Assembly (NCBI GenBank): GCA_017308345.1
Contig: JAFKFE010001138.1
Span: 1 to 5,176 of the forward strand
DNA from: Alphaproteobacteria bacterium
GTDB taxonomy: Bacteria; Pseudomonadota; Alphaproteobacteria; Rhizobiales; Rhizobiaceae
DNA: 5,176 bases
Direction: 5' to 3'
In this document: piece after piece, positions 1 through 5,176 of the stretch
How positions within the stretch are numbered: the stretch's first letter is position 1
Layout: the number at the start of each line of letters is the position of its first letter
Program-made: the position numbers and the translations under genes
Notes under the pieces: model-generated
Databases searched by the model: none
What the model was told of the DNA's origin: nothing
What the model saw: only the letters and a program-made list of their open reading frames with translations

Positions 1-363
1 ATCTCCTATGTACTCGATGCCGGCACCTCCGGCGGCCACGACCGCGCCTCGCTGTCGGAGAAGTGGCTTGGCCACGCACCGGCGTCGAAGAAGGAACTGG
101 CCGGCTCGGGCAAGAGCGCCATCGGCTTCGACCAGGTCGATATCGAGCGCGCGAGCGCATATGCTGGCGAGCAGGCCGATATAGCGCTTCGGCTGTGGCA
201 GGTGCTGAAGCCGATGCTGGCCGCCAAGGGCCTCGTTTCCGTCTACGAGCGGCTGGAACGGCCGCTGGTGCCGGTGCTCGCCCGCATGGAGCAGCGCGAC
301 ATCTCGGTCGACCGCCAGATCCTGTCGCGGCTGTCCGGCGAACTGGCGCAGGGCGCGGCCCGC
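1..363 (+). CDS. polA: DNA polymerase I internal fragment, inverted relative to its 5' part
   Basis: Frame 1 from the window edge encodes 121 residues that continue polA from ISYVLDAG: the rest of the 3'-5' exonuclease domain (TSGGHDRASLSEKWLG, then the Exo III helix) and the start of the polymerase domain (ERLERPLVPVLARMEQRDISVDRQIL, a well conserved PolA stretch). Homology ends at about 363 after LSGELAQGAAR, where an acidic FEE-like continuation would be expected. The frame then runs as nonsense to a TGA at 472-474. In a normal gene this segment would lie on the minus strand directly after the 365-1882 part, giving composite residues 499-619. The Exo III position reads Y54-A-G-E-Q58, so Gln sits where the family has Asp. 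There is no start codon or ribosome binding site, so this piece would not be expressed on its own. It is a rearranged or chimeric fragment. Confidence 0.85.
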
Positions 364-388
364 GGCCGGCATCGAGCACATAGGAGAT
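1..388. repeat. Inverted 24-bp arms flanking the polA fold-back junction
   Basis: Bases 1-24 and 365-388 are inverted copies of the same eight polA codons (ISYVLDAG). They differ at one base: A at 12 (codon GTA) versus the GTG codon at 379-377, a silent change. The arm at 1 begins exactly at the window edge, so its true length is unknown. Between the arms lies the inverted polA segment 25-363, and the join near 361-367 is GC-rich (CGCGGCC). The duplication of the codons shows this is not a clean inversion of a segment. It fits joining of two polA molecules in opposite orientation. Confidence 0.85.
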
Positions 389-1882
389 CAGCATCGTGTC
401 GTCGAACGGTCCGACCTCGATGCCGTGCCGGCTCATCACGACGATGTCGTATTTCATGTCCTGCACGATCTTGAGCACCGAACGGTCCGCAAGCAGCGGC
501 TTGAGCAGCGCCAGCGCCTCGCGCACCGGAATCTGGTTCTCCAGCATGCCGCCGCCGAGCAGGTCGCCATTGCCGCTTTTGTGGGCGAGCGGCACGTAGA
601 CGGCGCGGCCGGGCGCGATCGCCATGGACAGGCCGACGAGATCGGCCTGCATCGGGTCGGATGAACTGGTCTCGGCGTCGAAAGCGAGGATGCCGGCGTC
701 GCGGGCTTCGGCGATCCAGGCCTTCAGCGCGGCCGCATCGCGGATGGCGCCATAGGCCGAAGGGTCGATCTTGCGCGCCGCCGCCTGTTCCAGCCGCAGC
801 GCCGAGAGGAGCGATGGGGTGTCGCCCTGCGGCGGCGCGTCCTCGCCCCTTGCGGCCGGAGCGGCGGGTTTTGCGTCGCCGTTCGATTGAGGCGCCGGCT
901 GTCGCGGTGGCGCGCCGGCCCCGACATCAGGCCCGTGCGCGGCATCGGCGCGCTCGATGATGACGGCGGAAGCCTGGACGTCGCCGATCTCGGTGGCGGT
1001 CGCCTCGGCGACGCGCCGCGTCAGCGTGGTGAACTCCATCGTCTTCAGGAAGCCGATCAGTTTCGGGCCGTCGGGTTCGTGCAGGACAAGATCGTCCAGC
1101 CCCTCCTTCAGCGGCACATCGTTCTTCAGCGTCACCAGCTCGCGTGAAATGCGCGCCTTGTCGGCATTGGCGATGATGGTCTCGCGCCGCTTGTCCTGCT
1201 TGATCTCGCCGGCGCGGGCCAGGAGTCCATCGAGGTCGCCGAACTGCTCCAGCAACTGCGCCGCGGTCTTCGGGCCGATGCCGGGCACGCCGGGCACATT
1301 GTCGACGGAGTCGCCGGTCAGGGCCTGCAAGTCGATCATCTTTTCGGGTGGCACGCCCCATTTCTCGATCACCTCGGGAATACCGATCTGCCGGTCCTTC
1401 ATCGGGTCGTACATGCCGACCGTCGGCCCGACGAGCTGCATCAGGTCCTTGTCGGAAGAGATGATGGTGGCGTCGCCGCCGGCTTCGCGGGCGAGCCGGC
1501 AATAGGTGGCGATGATGTCGTCGGCCTCGAAACCTTCCATCTCGATGCCGGGCAGGTTGAAGGCCACGGTCGCCTGGCGGATCAGCCCGAATTGCGGGAT
1601 CAGATCCTCCGGCGGCGCCGAGCGGTTCGCCTTGTATTCAGGGTAAAGCTCGCTGCGAAACGTCTTCGAGGAATAGTCGAAAATGACGGCGAAATGCGTC
1701 GGCACGACGCCTACATTGGTGTCGCGGGCGTCCTGCACCAGCTTCCAGACCATGTTGCAGAAACCAAGCACGGCGTTGGTCGGCAGGCCGTCGGATTTGC
1801 GATTGAGCGGCGGCAGCGCGTGATAGGCGCGGAAAATGTAGCCGGAGCCGTCGACAAGGAAGAGGTGATCGCCTTTTTTCAT
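365..1882 (-). CDS. polA: DNA polymerase I, N-terminal 506 residues (broken at 365)
   Basis: DNA polymerase I fills gaps and removes RNA primers in replication and repair. The frame from ATG 1882-1880 encodes the 5'-3' nuclease domain (about residues 5-290) with its acidic metal ligands: D11 in LVDGSGY, D69, the E119/D121/D122 cluster in EGFEADD, D144 and D146 in SSDKD, then D191/D194 in a helix-hairpin-helix (TGDSVDNVPGVPGIGPKTA). A Pro/Ala-rich linker (about 315-355) leads to the 3'-5' exonuclease domain with Exo I D402/E404 (FDAETS) and Exo II D479 (QDMKYD). Homology ends after ISYVLDAG at 365. The frame then stays open to the window edge, but only as antisense of another polA piece. The polymerase domain (roughly 400 residues in the family) is missing. 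The start is chosen by family N-termini (MKKGDHLFLVDGSGYIFRA); no clear Shine-Dalgarno precedes it. Identity is certain; the truncation may be an artefact. Confidence 0.93.
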
Positions 1883-1975
1883 GCCGGCAGGGATAGCGCG
1901 GCCGGGCTTCGCGGTCCATGCCAAAGGCTGTGGAAGCCGCCAGTTCGGGCAACACCCCTGACAGATCCTGTCCGG

Positions 1976-2081
1976 CAAAGCGCGTCGCGCGGAAACGGAT
2001 TCAGGCGACGCGCTTTGGGTCATTTTTCTTCGTGCATGTCGTTTCCCAAAACCGCTTCACACTTTTGGGTGACATGCACGG
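1976..2081. repeat. RIME-like intergenic element of two large palindromes
   Basis: Two strong hairpins lie next to each other in 106 bp. The first has perfect 13-bp arms (CAAAGCGCGTCGC at 1976-1988 and its complement at 2005-2017) around a 16-nt loop. The second has perfect 10-bp outer arms (CGTGCATGTC at 2031-2040, GACATGCACG at 2071-2080). It also has inner 7-bp arms (CCCAAAA 2045-2051, TTTTGGG 2063-2069) around an 11-nt loop. From memory, this size and two-palindrome plan match the Rhizobium-specific intergenic mosaic elements (RIME1, about 108 bp). Related sequences, with a GCATGTCG...CCGCT...CACTTTT...GACATGC core, are common between genes in Mesorhizobium and Rhizobium. It is non-coding and lies upstream of polA, where it would be transcribed in the polA leader if that promoter lies beyond it. 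Confidence 0.75.
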
Positions 2082-2102
2082 AATCCGTCGTTCACGGGTA
2101 TG

Positions 2103-2116
2103 TTACAAAAGTGTAA
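2103..2116. promoter_or_regulatory. Small operator-like palindrome TTACA-N4-TGTAA
   Basis: A perfect 5-bp inverted repeat with a 4-nt spacer (TTACA AAAG TGTAA) lies in an AT-richer patch between the RIME-like element and the proposed sRNA promoter. Its position would suit a regulator binding site controlling the divergent polA or the sRNA. I do not recognise it as the site of a particular regulator, and a 5-bp palindrome can arise by chance. Confidence 0.25.
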
Positions 2117-2126
2117 TTTTCACGCC

Positions 2127-2156
2127 CTTGAATCGCCACGTTCACAAACCCAAATA
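2127..2156 (+). promoter_or_regulatory. Weak candidate sigma-70 promoter for the small RNA
   Basis: CTTGAAT at 2127-2133 is followed after 17 bp by CAAATA at 2151-2156. The -35-like box keeps TTGA of the consensus and the spacing is right. The -10-like box is poor. It would place the transcript start near 2160-2164, just before the first hairpin of the proposed sRNA. Support comes mainly from position and spacing. Confidence 0.3.
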
Positions 2157-2159
2157 CAC

Positions 2160-2308
2160 GTCATCGGCAGTTTTCGCCGAAGTCCGGAGCAAGGCCCGTC
2201 CCCCGCCTATCCCGGGCACTTGCGGCAGCCTACCCCCCTCTCCGGGCTGCCGCATCGTTTCGAGTAAAGACCGCCGTGGTTCCCCCTCCACCACGGCGGT
2301 CTTCTTTT
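2160..2308 (+). ncRNA. Probable trans-acting small RNA with C-rich loops (alpha-r7/Smr7C-like)
   Basis: This intergenic stretch folds into successive hairpins and ends in a strong terminator. A short hairpin pairs TCGGC 2164-2168 with GCCGA 2176-2180. A second pairs GCCCG 2194-2198 with CGGGC 2213-2217. A third pairs TGCGGCAGCC 2221-2230 with GGCTGCCGCA 2245-2254. The terminator stem is 2267-2303. The last three loops each show five or six C in a row (2200-2204, 2233-2238, 2282-2286), the last two in a CU-rich context complementary to Shine-Dalgarno sequences. No convincing ORF spans the region, and the plus-strand terminator has no upstream protein gene to serve. The length of about 145-150 nt and the position beside polA fit what I recall of the rhizobial alpha-r7 (Smr7C) family. 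The 5' end is estimated. An mRNA leader for the peptidase gene is an alternative, but the internal terminator argues against it. Confidence 0.65.
2267..2308 (+). terminator. Strong intrinsic terminator ending the small RNA
   Basis: A perfect 14-bp stem (AAGACCGCCGTGGT at 2267-2280, complement at 2290-2303) encloses the 9-nt loop TCCCCCTCC. It is followed by a T-rich tail, with TCTTCTTTT at 2300-2308. The tail is better on the plus strand; the reverse direction has only TCTTTA after the stem. It lies 94 bp before the peptidase ATG, so that gene should have its own promoter between 2309 and 2395. Confidence 0.85.
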
Positions 2309-2401
2309 ATGTTCCGGCTGGCGCGCTTGGTCCAACGATCGCGGCTTTTCGTTTCCGGCGCGGACCTTTAGGGTCTGCCCGACAAATCGAAAGGCCCCAT
2401 A

Positions 2402-3787
2402 ATGTCCAGAATTTCCCCCGTCCTCGACCGTCTCGACCAGAATCTCGACCAGAGCCTGGAGCGGCTGTTCGGCCTGCTCGGGATCAAGTCGATCTCGACC
2501 GATCCGGCCTTTGCCGCCGATTGCCGCAAGGGGGCCGAATGGCTGGTCGCCGAACTCAGGCTGATCGGCTTCGACGCGAGCGTGCGCGACACGCCCGGAC
2601 ATCCGATGGTGGTGGCGCATCACGAAGGACCGGCGGGCGCGCCGCATGTGCTGTTCTACGGCCACTACGACGTCCAGCCGGTCGATCCGATCGAATTGTG
2701 GGAAACCGACCCGTTCGCGCCCGCTATCAAGGAGATCGAGCCCGGCCGCAAGGTGATCACCGGCCGCGGCTCGGCCGACGACAAGGGGCAGTTGATGACC
2801 TTCGTCGAAGCCTGCCGCGCCTGGAAGCAGGTGCACGGCAACCTGCCCTGCCGCGTCACCATCCTGTTCGAGGGCGAGGAGGAGTCCGGCTCGCCATCGC
2901 TGAAGCCCTTCCTGGAAGCGAACGCAGCCGAGCTGAAAGCCGATTTCGCGCTGGTTTGCGACACAAGCATGTGGAACCGCGAGACGCCGTCGATCTGCGT
3001 GTCGCTGCGCGGCATGGTCGGCGAGGAGGTCACCGTCAAGGCGGCCAGCCGCGACCTGCATTCCGGCCTCTATGGCGGCGCGGCGGCCAATCCGATCCGC
3101 ATCCTTGCCAAGGTGCTTGCCGACGTTCACGGCAAGGACGGCCACGTCACCATTCCAGGCTTCTATGACGGCGTCGAGGAGACGCCTTCGCAGGTGCTGA
3201 AGTCCTGGGACGGGCTCGGCGAGACCGCCGAGACCTTCCTCGGGCCTGTCGGCCTTTCCATTCCCGCCGGCGAAAAGGGGCGGTCGCTGCTCGAGCTCAC
3301 CTGGGCGCGTCCAACGGCCGAGTTCAACGGCATCATCGGTGGTTATACCGGCAAGGGTTTCAAGACGGTGATCGCGGCGGAAGCCTCGGCGAAAGTGTCG
3401 TTCCGGCTCGTCCACAAGCAGGATCCGAAGAAGATACGCGCCGCCTTCCAGGCTTTCGTGCGCGAGCGGATTCCCGCCGACTGCTCGGTCGAATTCCATC
3501 CGCATGGCGGTTCGCCGGCGATCCAGCTTTCCTACGACTCGCCCTTCCTGGCCAAGGCCAAGGACGCGCTTTCGGACGAATGGGAAAAACAGGCCATCAC
3601 CACGGGCAGCGGCGGCTCCATTCCCGTGGTTGGCGACTTCCAGACCTATCTCGGCATGGAATCGCTGCTCGTCGGCTTCGGCCTGGACGACGACCGCATC
3701 CATTCGCCGAACGAGAAATACGAGCTGACCTCCTTCCACAAGGGGCAGCGGTCCTGGGCGCGCATCCTCGACGCGCTCACCCGCTGA
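2402..3787 (+). CDS. M20-family metallopeptidase (cytosolic nonspecific dipeptidase-like)
   Basis: The 461-residue product is a complete M20/M28-clan zinc dipeptidase of the carnosinase/CNDP-like subgroup, expected to cleave dipeptides in the cytosol; there is no signal peptide. The conserved residues are present in order: H88 and D90 in YGHYDVQP, the bridging metal ligand D126 in GRGSADDKGQ, the general base E160 and ligand E161 in FEGEEESGS, D187 in VCDTSMW, and H434 near the C-terminus in RIHSPNEKY. H220 in RDLHSGLYGG belongs to the lid/dimerisation domain (about 200-370), which contributes to the active site of the partner subunit. The length is typical. ATG 2402 is supported by GAAAGG at 2389-2394, 7 nt upstream. 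It is transcribed away from polA and preceded by the sRNA terminator, so it is probably its own unit. The exact substrate cannot be read from the sequence. Confidence 0.93.
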   Translation: MSRISPVLDRLDQNLDQSLERLFGLLGIKSISTDPAFAADCRKGAEWLVAELRLIGFDASVRDTPGHPMVVAHHEGPAGAPHVLFYGHYDVQPVDPIELWETDPFAPAIKEIEPGRKVITGRGSADDKGQLMTFVEACRAWKQVHGNLPCRVTILFEGEEESGSPSLKPFLEANAAELKADFALVCDTSMWNRETPSICVSLRGMVGEEVTVKAASRDLHSGLYGGAAANPIRILAKVLADVHGKDGHVTIPGFYDGVEETPSQVLKSWDGLGETAETFLGPVGLSIPAGEKGRSLLELTWARPTAEFNGIIGGYTGKGFKTVIAAEASAKVSFRLVHKQDPKKIRAAFQAFVRERIPADCSVEFHPHGGSPAIQLSYDSPFLAKAKDALSDEWEKQAITTGSGGSIPVVGDFQTYLGMESLLVGFGLDDDRIHSPNEKYELTSFHKGQRSWARILDALTR

Positions 3788-3795
3788 GGCGAAAG

Positions 3796-3834
3796 TCACG
3801 AAAGGCGTGAGATTCAACTTTCTGTTGATTTTTC
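3796..3834 (+). terminator. Weak candidate terminator after the peptidase gene
   Basis: Two small hairpins follow the stop codon: TCACG/CGTGA (3796-3810) and TCAAC/GTTGA (3814-3828). The second is followed at once by TTTTT (3829-3833). The stems are only 5 bp and the second is AT-rich, so termination here is plausible but not strong. Confidence 0.4.
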
Positions 3835-3848
3835 TCCGGATCGCGGCG

Positions 3849-3907
3849 AGGACGAATTAGCCAGCGCGAAGCGCCGCGGCGTCCTTCGCGCATTCCAGGG
3901 ATGCGCG
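3849..3907 (+). promoter_or_regulatory. Overlapping alternative hairpins in the leader of the RNase D gene
   Basis: Three inverted repeats overlap and cannot all form together. AGGACG 3849-3854 pairs with CGTCCT 3880-3885. GCGCGAAG 3864-3871 pairs with CTTCGCGC 3884-3891. CGCGCAT 3887-3893 pairs with ATGCGCG 3901-3907. They lie 30-88 nt before the ATG at 3937. Such an arrangement can act as a switching leader, but in GC-rich DNA it also arises by chance, and no ligand or leader peptide is apparent. Confidence 0.2.
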
Positions 3908-3936
3908 GCGGCGCAAGGTGCGGCCCGGAGAAGAGA

Positions 3937-4824
3937 ATGACCGATATCCGTTTCCACAAAAATGACCTGCCCGACCTGTCGCGCTACAATGTCGGGGCGG
4001 TGGCCATCGACACGGAAACGCTCGGCTTGAACCCGCATCGCGACCGGCTCTGCGTGGTGCAGATTTCTCCCGGCGACGGCAGCGCCGATGTCATCCAGAT
4101 CGCGCCCGGCCAGAAGAAAGCGCCGAACCTCGTCAGCCTGCTCAGGAACCGCGCGATCACCAAGCTGTTCCACTACGGCCGCTTCGACATCGCGGTGCTC
4201 TACAATGCCTTCGGCGTGATGGCGGAACCGGTGTTCTGCACCAAGATCGCCTCGCGGCTCACCCGCACCTATACCGACCGCCACGGGCTGAAGGACATCT
4301 GCAGCGAGCTGCTCGGCGTCAGCCTGTCCAAGGTGCAGCAATCGTCGGACTGGGCGGCGGAAACGCTCTCGCCCGAACAGCTCGAATACGCAGCCTCGGA
4401 TGTGCTTTACCTGCACCGGCTGCGCGAGGTGCTGGCGACGCGGCTGGCGCGCGAAAACCGCGTCAAGGAGGCGGACGCCTGCTTCCGTTTCCTGCCGACG
4501 CGCGCCAAGCTCGACCTGATGGGCTGGGCGGAGGAAGACATCGTCGCGCATAGCTGGCGGAACCCGGCGCGCCCCTGGACGTTCTTGGCGGTTCATGGAA
4601 GAGCAGCGGCTCACGGAGGAAATGAGATGGCGGAGCGCAAATCGATAGAAAGCGCGCCCAGGGACGGCTCGAAGGTCACCATCCTGTGGAAGGACGGAGC
4701 CGGCGTCGTCAATGAATCCATCGGCCAGTATCGTGACGGCGGCTGGTGGGTCTACACCGACAGCGACACGCAAAAGAAGGTCGATCCGACGAGCTGGCGG
4801 CCCGCGTCGGGTGACGACGAGTGA
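3937..4824 (+). CDS. rnd: RNase D-like DEDDy 3'-5' exonuclease, with in-frame C-terminal extension
   Basis: The protein belongs to the short, HRDC-less RNase D group of alphaproteobacteria, which trims RNA 3' ends such as tRNA precursors. The DEDDy motifs are complete: Exo I D25/E27 in AIDTETLGL, Exo II D84 in HYGRFD, Exo III Y151 and D155 in YAASD. Start 3937 is chosen because GGAG (3927-3930) lies 6 nt upstream; an in-frame ATG at 3901 lacks one. Related proteins, as I recall them, stop at about residue 206 after a DIFAHS-like end. Here DIVAHS (residues 201-206) is followed by TGG (4555-4557) where a TGA would be expected. Translation then runs through about 24 linker residues rich in Arg, Ala and Trp into a downstream small ORF, giving 295 residues. 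The exonuclease call is firm. Whether the extension is a real fusion, a recent stop loss or a sequencing error is open. Confidence 0.88.
   Translation: MTDIRFHKNDLPDLSRYNVGAVAIDTETLGLNPHRDRLCVVQISPGDGSADVIQIAPGQKKAPNLVSLLRNRAITKLFHYGRFDIAVLYNAFGVMAEPVFCTKIASRLTRTYTDRHGLKDICSELLGVSLSKVQQSSDWAAETLSPEQLEYAASDVLYLHRLREVLATRLARENRVKEADACFRFLPTRAKLDLMGWAEEDIVAHSWRNPARPWTFLAVHGRAAAHGGNEMAERKSIESAPRDGSKVTILWKDGAGVVNESIGQYRDGGWWVYTDSDTQKKVDPTSWRPASGDDE
4627..4824 (+). CDS. Small hypothetical protein, 65 aa, in frame with the RNase D gene
   Basis: This ORF probably starts at its own ATG 4627: GGAGG at 4616-4620 sits 6 nt upstream, ideal spacing. The product has SAPRDG at residues 9-14, a GGWW pair of Trp at 38-41 and PTSWRP at 54-59, with an acidic tail. 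The layout of IESAPRDG near the start, G-W in the middle and PTxWxP at the end resembles small proteins often seen in Rhizobiales and their phages, loosely like DUF551. No function is known to me. It is soluble, with no signal peptide or membrane segment. Because the preceding RNase D frame lacks its usual stop, it is also read as the C-terminus of that protein, so two products are possible. Confidence 0.6.
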   Translation: MAERKSIESAPRDGSKVTILWKDGAGVVNESIGQYRDGGWWVYTDSDTQKKVDPTSWRPASGDDE

Positions 4825-4910
4825 AGCTGGCGCTGGCGAGGCCGGCCGCTTTCAAATAGGTTCGATCCGTCGCAGTCGGAGGCCGATTCGGGGCGTATGG
4901 CTTCGTTGGT

Positions 4911-4927
4911 CCTCCGCTCATGGAGGG
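4911..4927 (+). promoter_or_regulatory. Hairpin that can hide the ribosome binding site of the GlsB-like gene
   Basis: CCTCC (4911-4915) pairs perfectly with GGAGG (4922-4926) across a 6-nt loop, GCTCAT; T4910 and G4927 can add a wobble pair. GGAGGG is the Shine-Dalgarno of the ATG at 4935, 7 nt downstream. Folding would block ribosome entry. This could make translation depend on temperature, a protein or an RNA, but a 5-bp stem may also open easily. Confidence 0.4.
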
Positions 4928-4934
4928 ATTGGCA

Positions 4935-5176
4935 ATGGGAATTGAAAGCCTGCTCGTCTTCATCATCATCGGTGCGATCGCCGGCTGGCTTGCCGGCGTC
5001 ATCATGAAAGGCTCCGGCTTCGGACTCGTCGGCGATATCATCATCGGCCTCGTCGGCGGCCTGATCGCCGGCTGGCTGCTGCCGATGGTGGGCGTGAGCT
5101 TCGGCGGCCTCATCGGCTCGATCATCATGTCGGTGATCGGCGCCGTCATCCTGATCTTCATCATCAGGCTGGTGCG
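4935..5176 (+). CDS. GlsB/YeaQ/YmgE-type small membrane protein (3' end beyond window)
   Basis: Eighty complete codons are visible before the window ends in a CG that probably begins an Arg codon. The product is a very hydrophobic, Gly-rich inner-membrane protein with three predicted membrane segments at about residues 6-24, 30-53 and 57-79. It has the family pattern IIGAIAGWLAG...GDIIIGLVGGLIAGWLL...GSIIMSVIGAVILIFIIRLV. This matches the transglycosylase-associated (GlsB/YeaQ/YmgE) family, usually 80-90 residues and linked to stress responses; the biochemical role is unknown. The C-terminus is therefore almost complete. GGAGGG at 4922-4927 fixes the start at 4935; an in-frame ATG at 4920 overlaps that site and is unlikely. 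The gene starts 110 bp after the previous stop and may have its own promoter. Confidence 0.9.
   Translation, partial: MGIESLLVFIIIGAIAGWLAGVIMKGSGFGLVGDIIIGLVGGLIAGWLLPMVGVSFGGLIGSIIMSVIGAVILIFIIRLV

Noticed and set aside
1..388. Programmed invertible switch (phase variation) in polA
   Set aside because: There is no recombinase gene, the arms are coding sequence that should be present only once, and the outer flank is not visible. A chimera explains it more simply.
927..1505. Long open frames on both strands inside polA
   Set aside because: They are out of frame with the continuous polA reading, which has all nuclease motifs in order.
2160..2308. Spot 42 RNA, which also sits beside polA in enterobacteria
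   Set aside because: Spot 42 lies downstream of polA and has a different sequence and U-rich Hfq features. Here the RNA is upstream and C-rich.
1976..2308. CRISPR array or attenuator built from repeated hairpins
   Set aside because: The hairpins differ in sequence and spacing, with no direct repeats or spacers.
1918..3168. 416-codon plus-strand open frame across the intergenic region
   Set aside because: It crosses the RIME-like palindromes and the sRNA terminator, then reads the peptidase gene in the wrong frame.
2207..3817. 536-codon open frame on the minus strand
   Set aside because: It is the antisense shadow of the M20 peptidase gene. Its composition follows GC-biased codon positions, it matches no family I recognise, and it runs through the sRNA terminator.
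3901..3936. Earlier in-frame ATG for the RNase D gene
   Set aside because: There is no ribosome binding site before 3901, the added residues look like non-coding sequence, and GGAG with 6-nt spacing supports 3937.
3814..4773. 319-codon open frame on the minus strand
   Set aside because: It is antisense to the RNase D gene, whose DEDDy motifs are intact on the plus strand.

Overview
The window looks like chromosomal DNA of a high-GC alphaproteobacterium of the order Rhizobiales, most like Mesorhizobium and relatives. The reasons are the protein sequences, the GC-biased third codon positions, a two-palindrome intergenic repeat resembling the Rhizobium RIME elements, and a C-rich-loop small RNA candidate beside polA. 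This assignment is by pattern recognition only; no search was run.

Layout. Bases 1-388 are a rearranged junction inside polA (DNA polymerase I). The minus strand carries the first 506 codons of polA (1882 down to 365). There polA stops matching, and codons that should follow lie on the opposite strand at 1-363. The two pieces share eight codons (ISYVLDAG) that appear once on each strand as 24-bp inverted arms with one mismatch. The C-terminal polymerase domain is absent from the window. The junction is either an assembly or amplification chimera at a contig end or a real fold-back rearrangement; an artefact is the likelier reading.

Bases 1883-2401 hold no protein gene. They separate the divergent polA (-) and M20 peptidase (+) genes. 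From left to right they contain a 106-bp element of two large palindromes (1976-2081), a small operator-like palindrome (2103-2116), and a probable trans-acting small RNA (about 2160-2308). The RNA has three hairpins with C-rich loops, the last being a strong intrinsic terminator. Position, size and architecture recall the rhizobial alpha-r7 (Smr7C) family.

Three protein genes follow on the plus strand. A complete M20-family dipeptidase (2402-3787) has all metal and catalytic residues. An RNase D-like DEDDy 3'-5' exoribonuclease (from 3937) appears to have lost its usual stop codon and runs in frame into a downstream small ORF (4627-4824) that still has its own ribosome binding site. A GlsB/YeaQ/YmgE-type small membrane protein (from 4935) is cut by the window end, and its ribosome binding site can pair with a CCTCC just upstream.

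No mobile element with a transposase, CRISPR array, tRNA or rRNA was seen. The genes look like ordinary housekeeping and stress functions rather than one pathway. The points most worth attention are the polA junction, the sRNA with its C-rich loops, and the RNase D stop loss.
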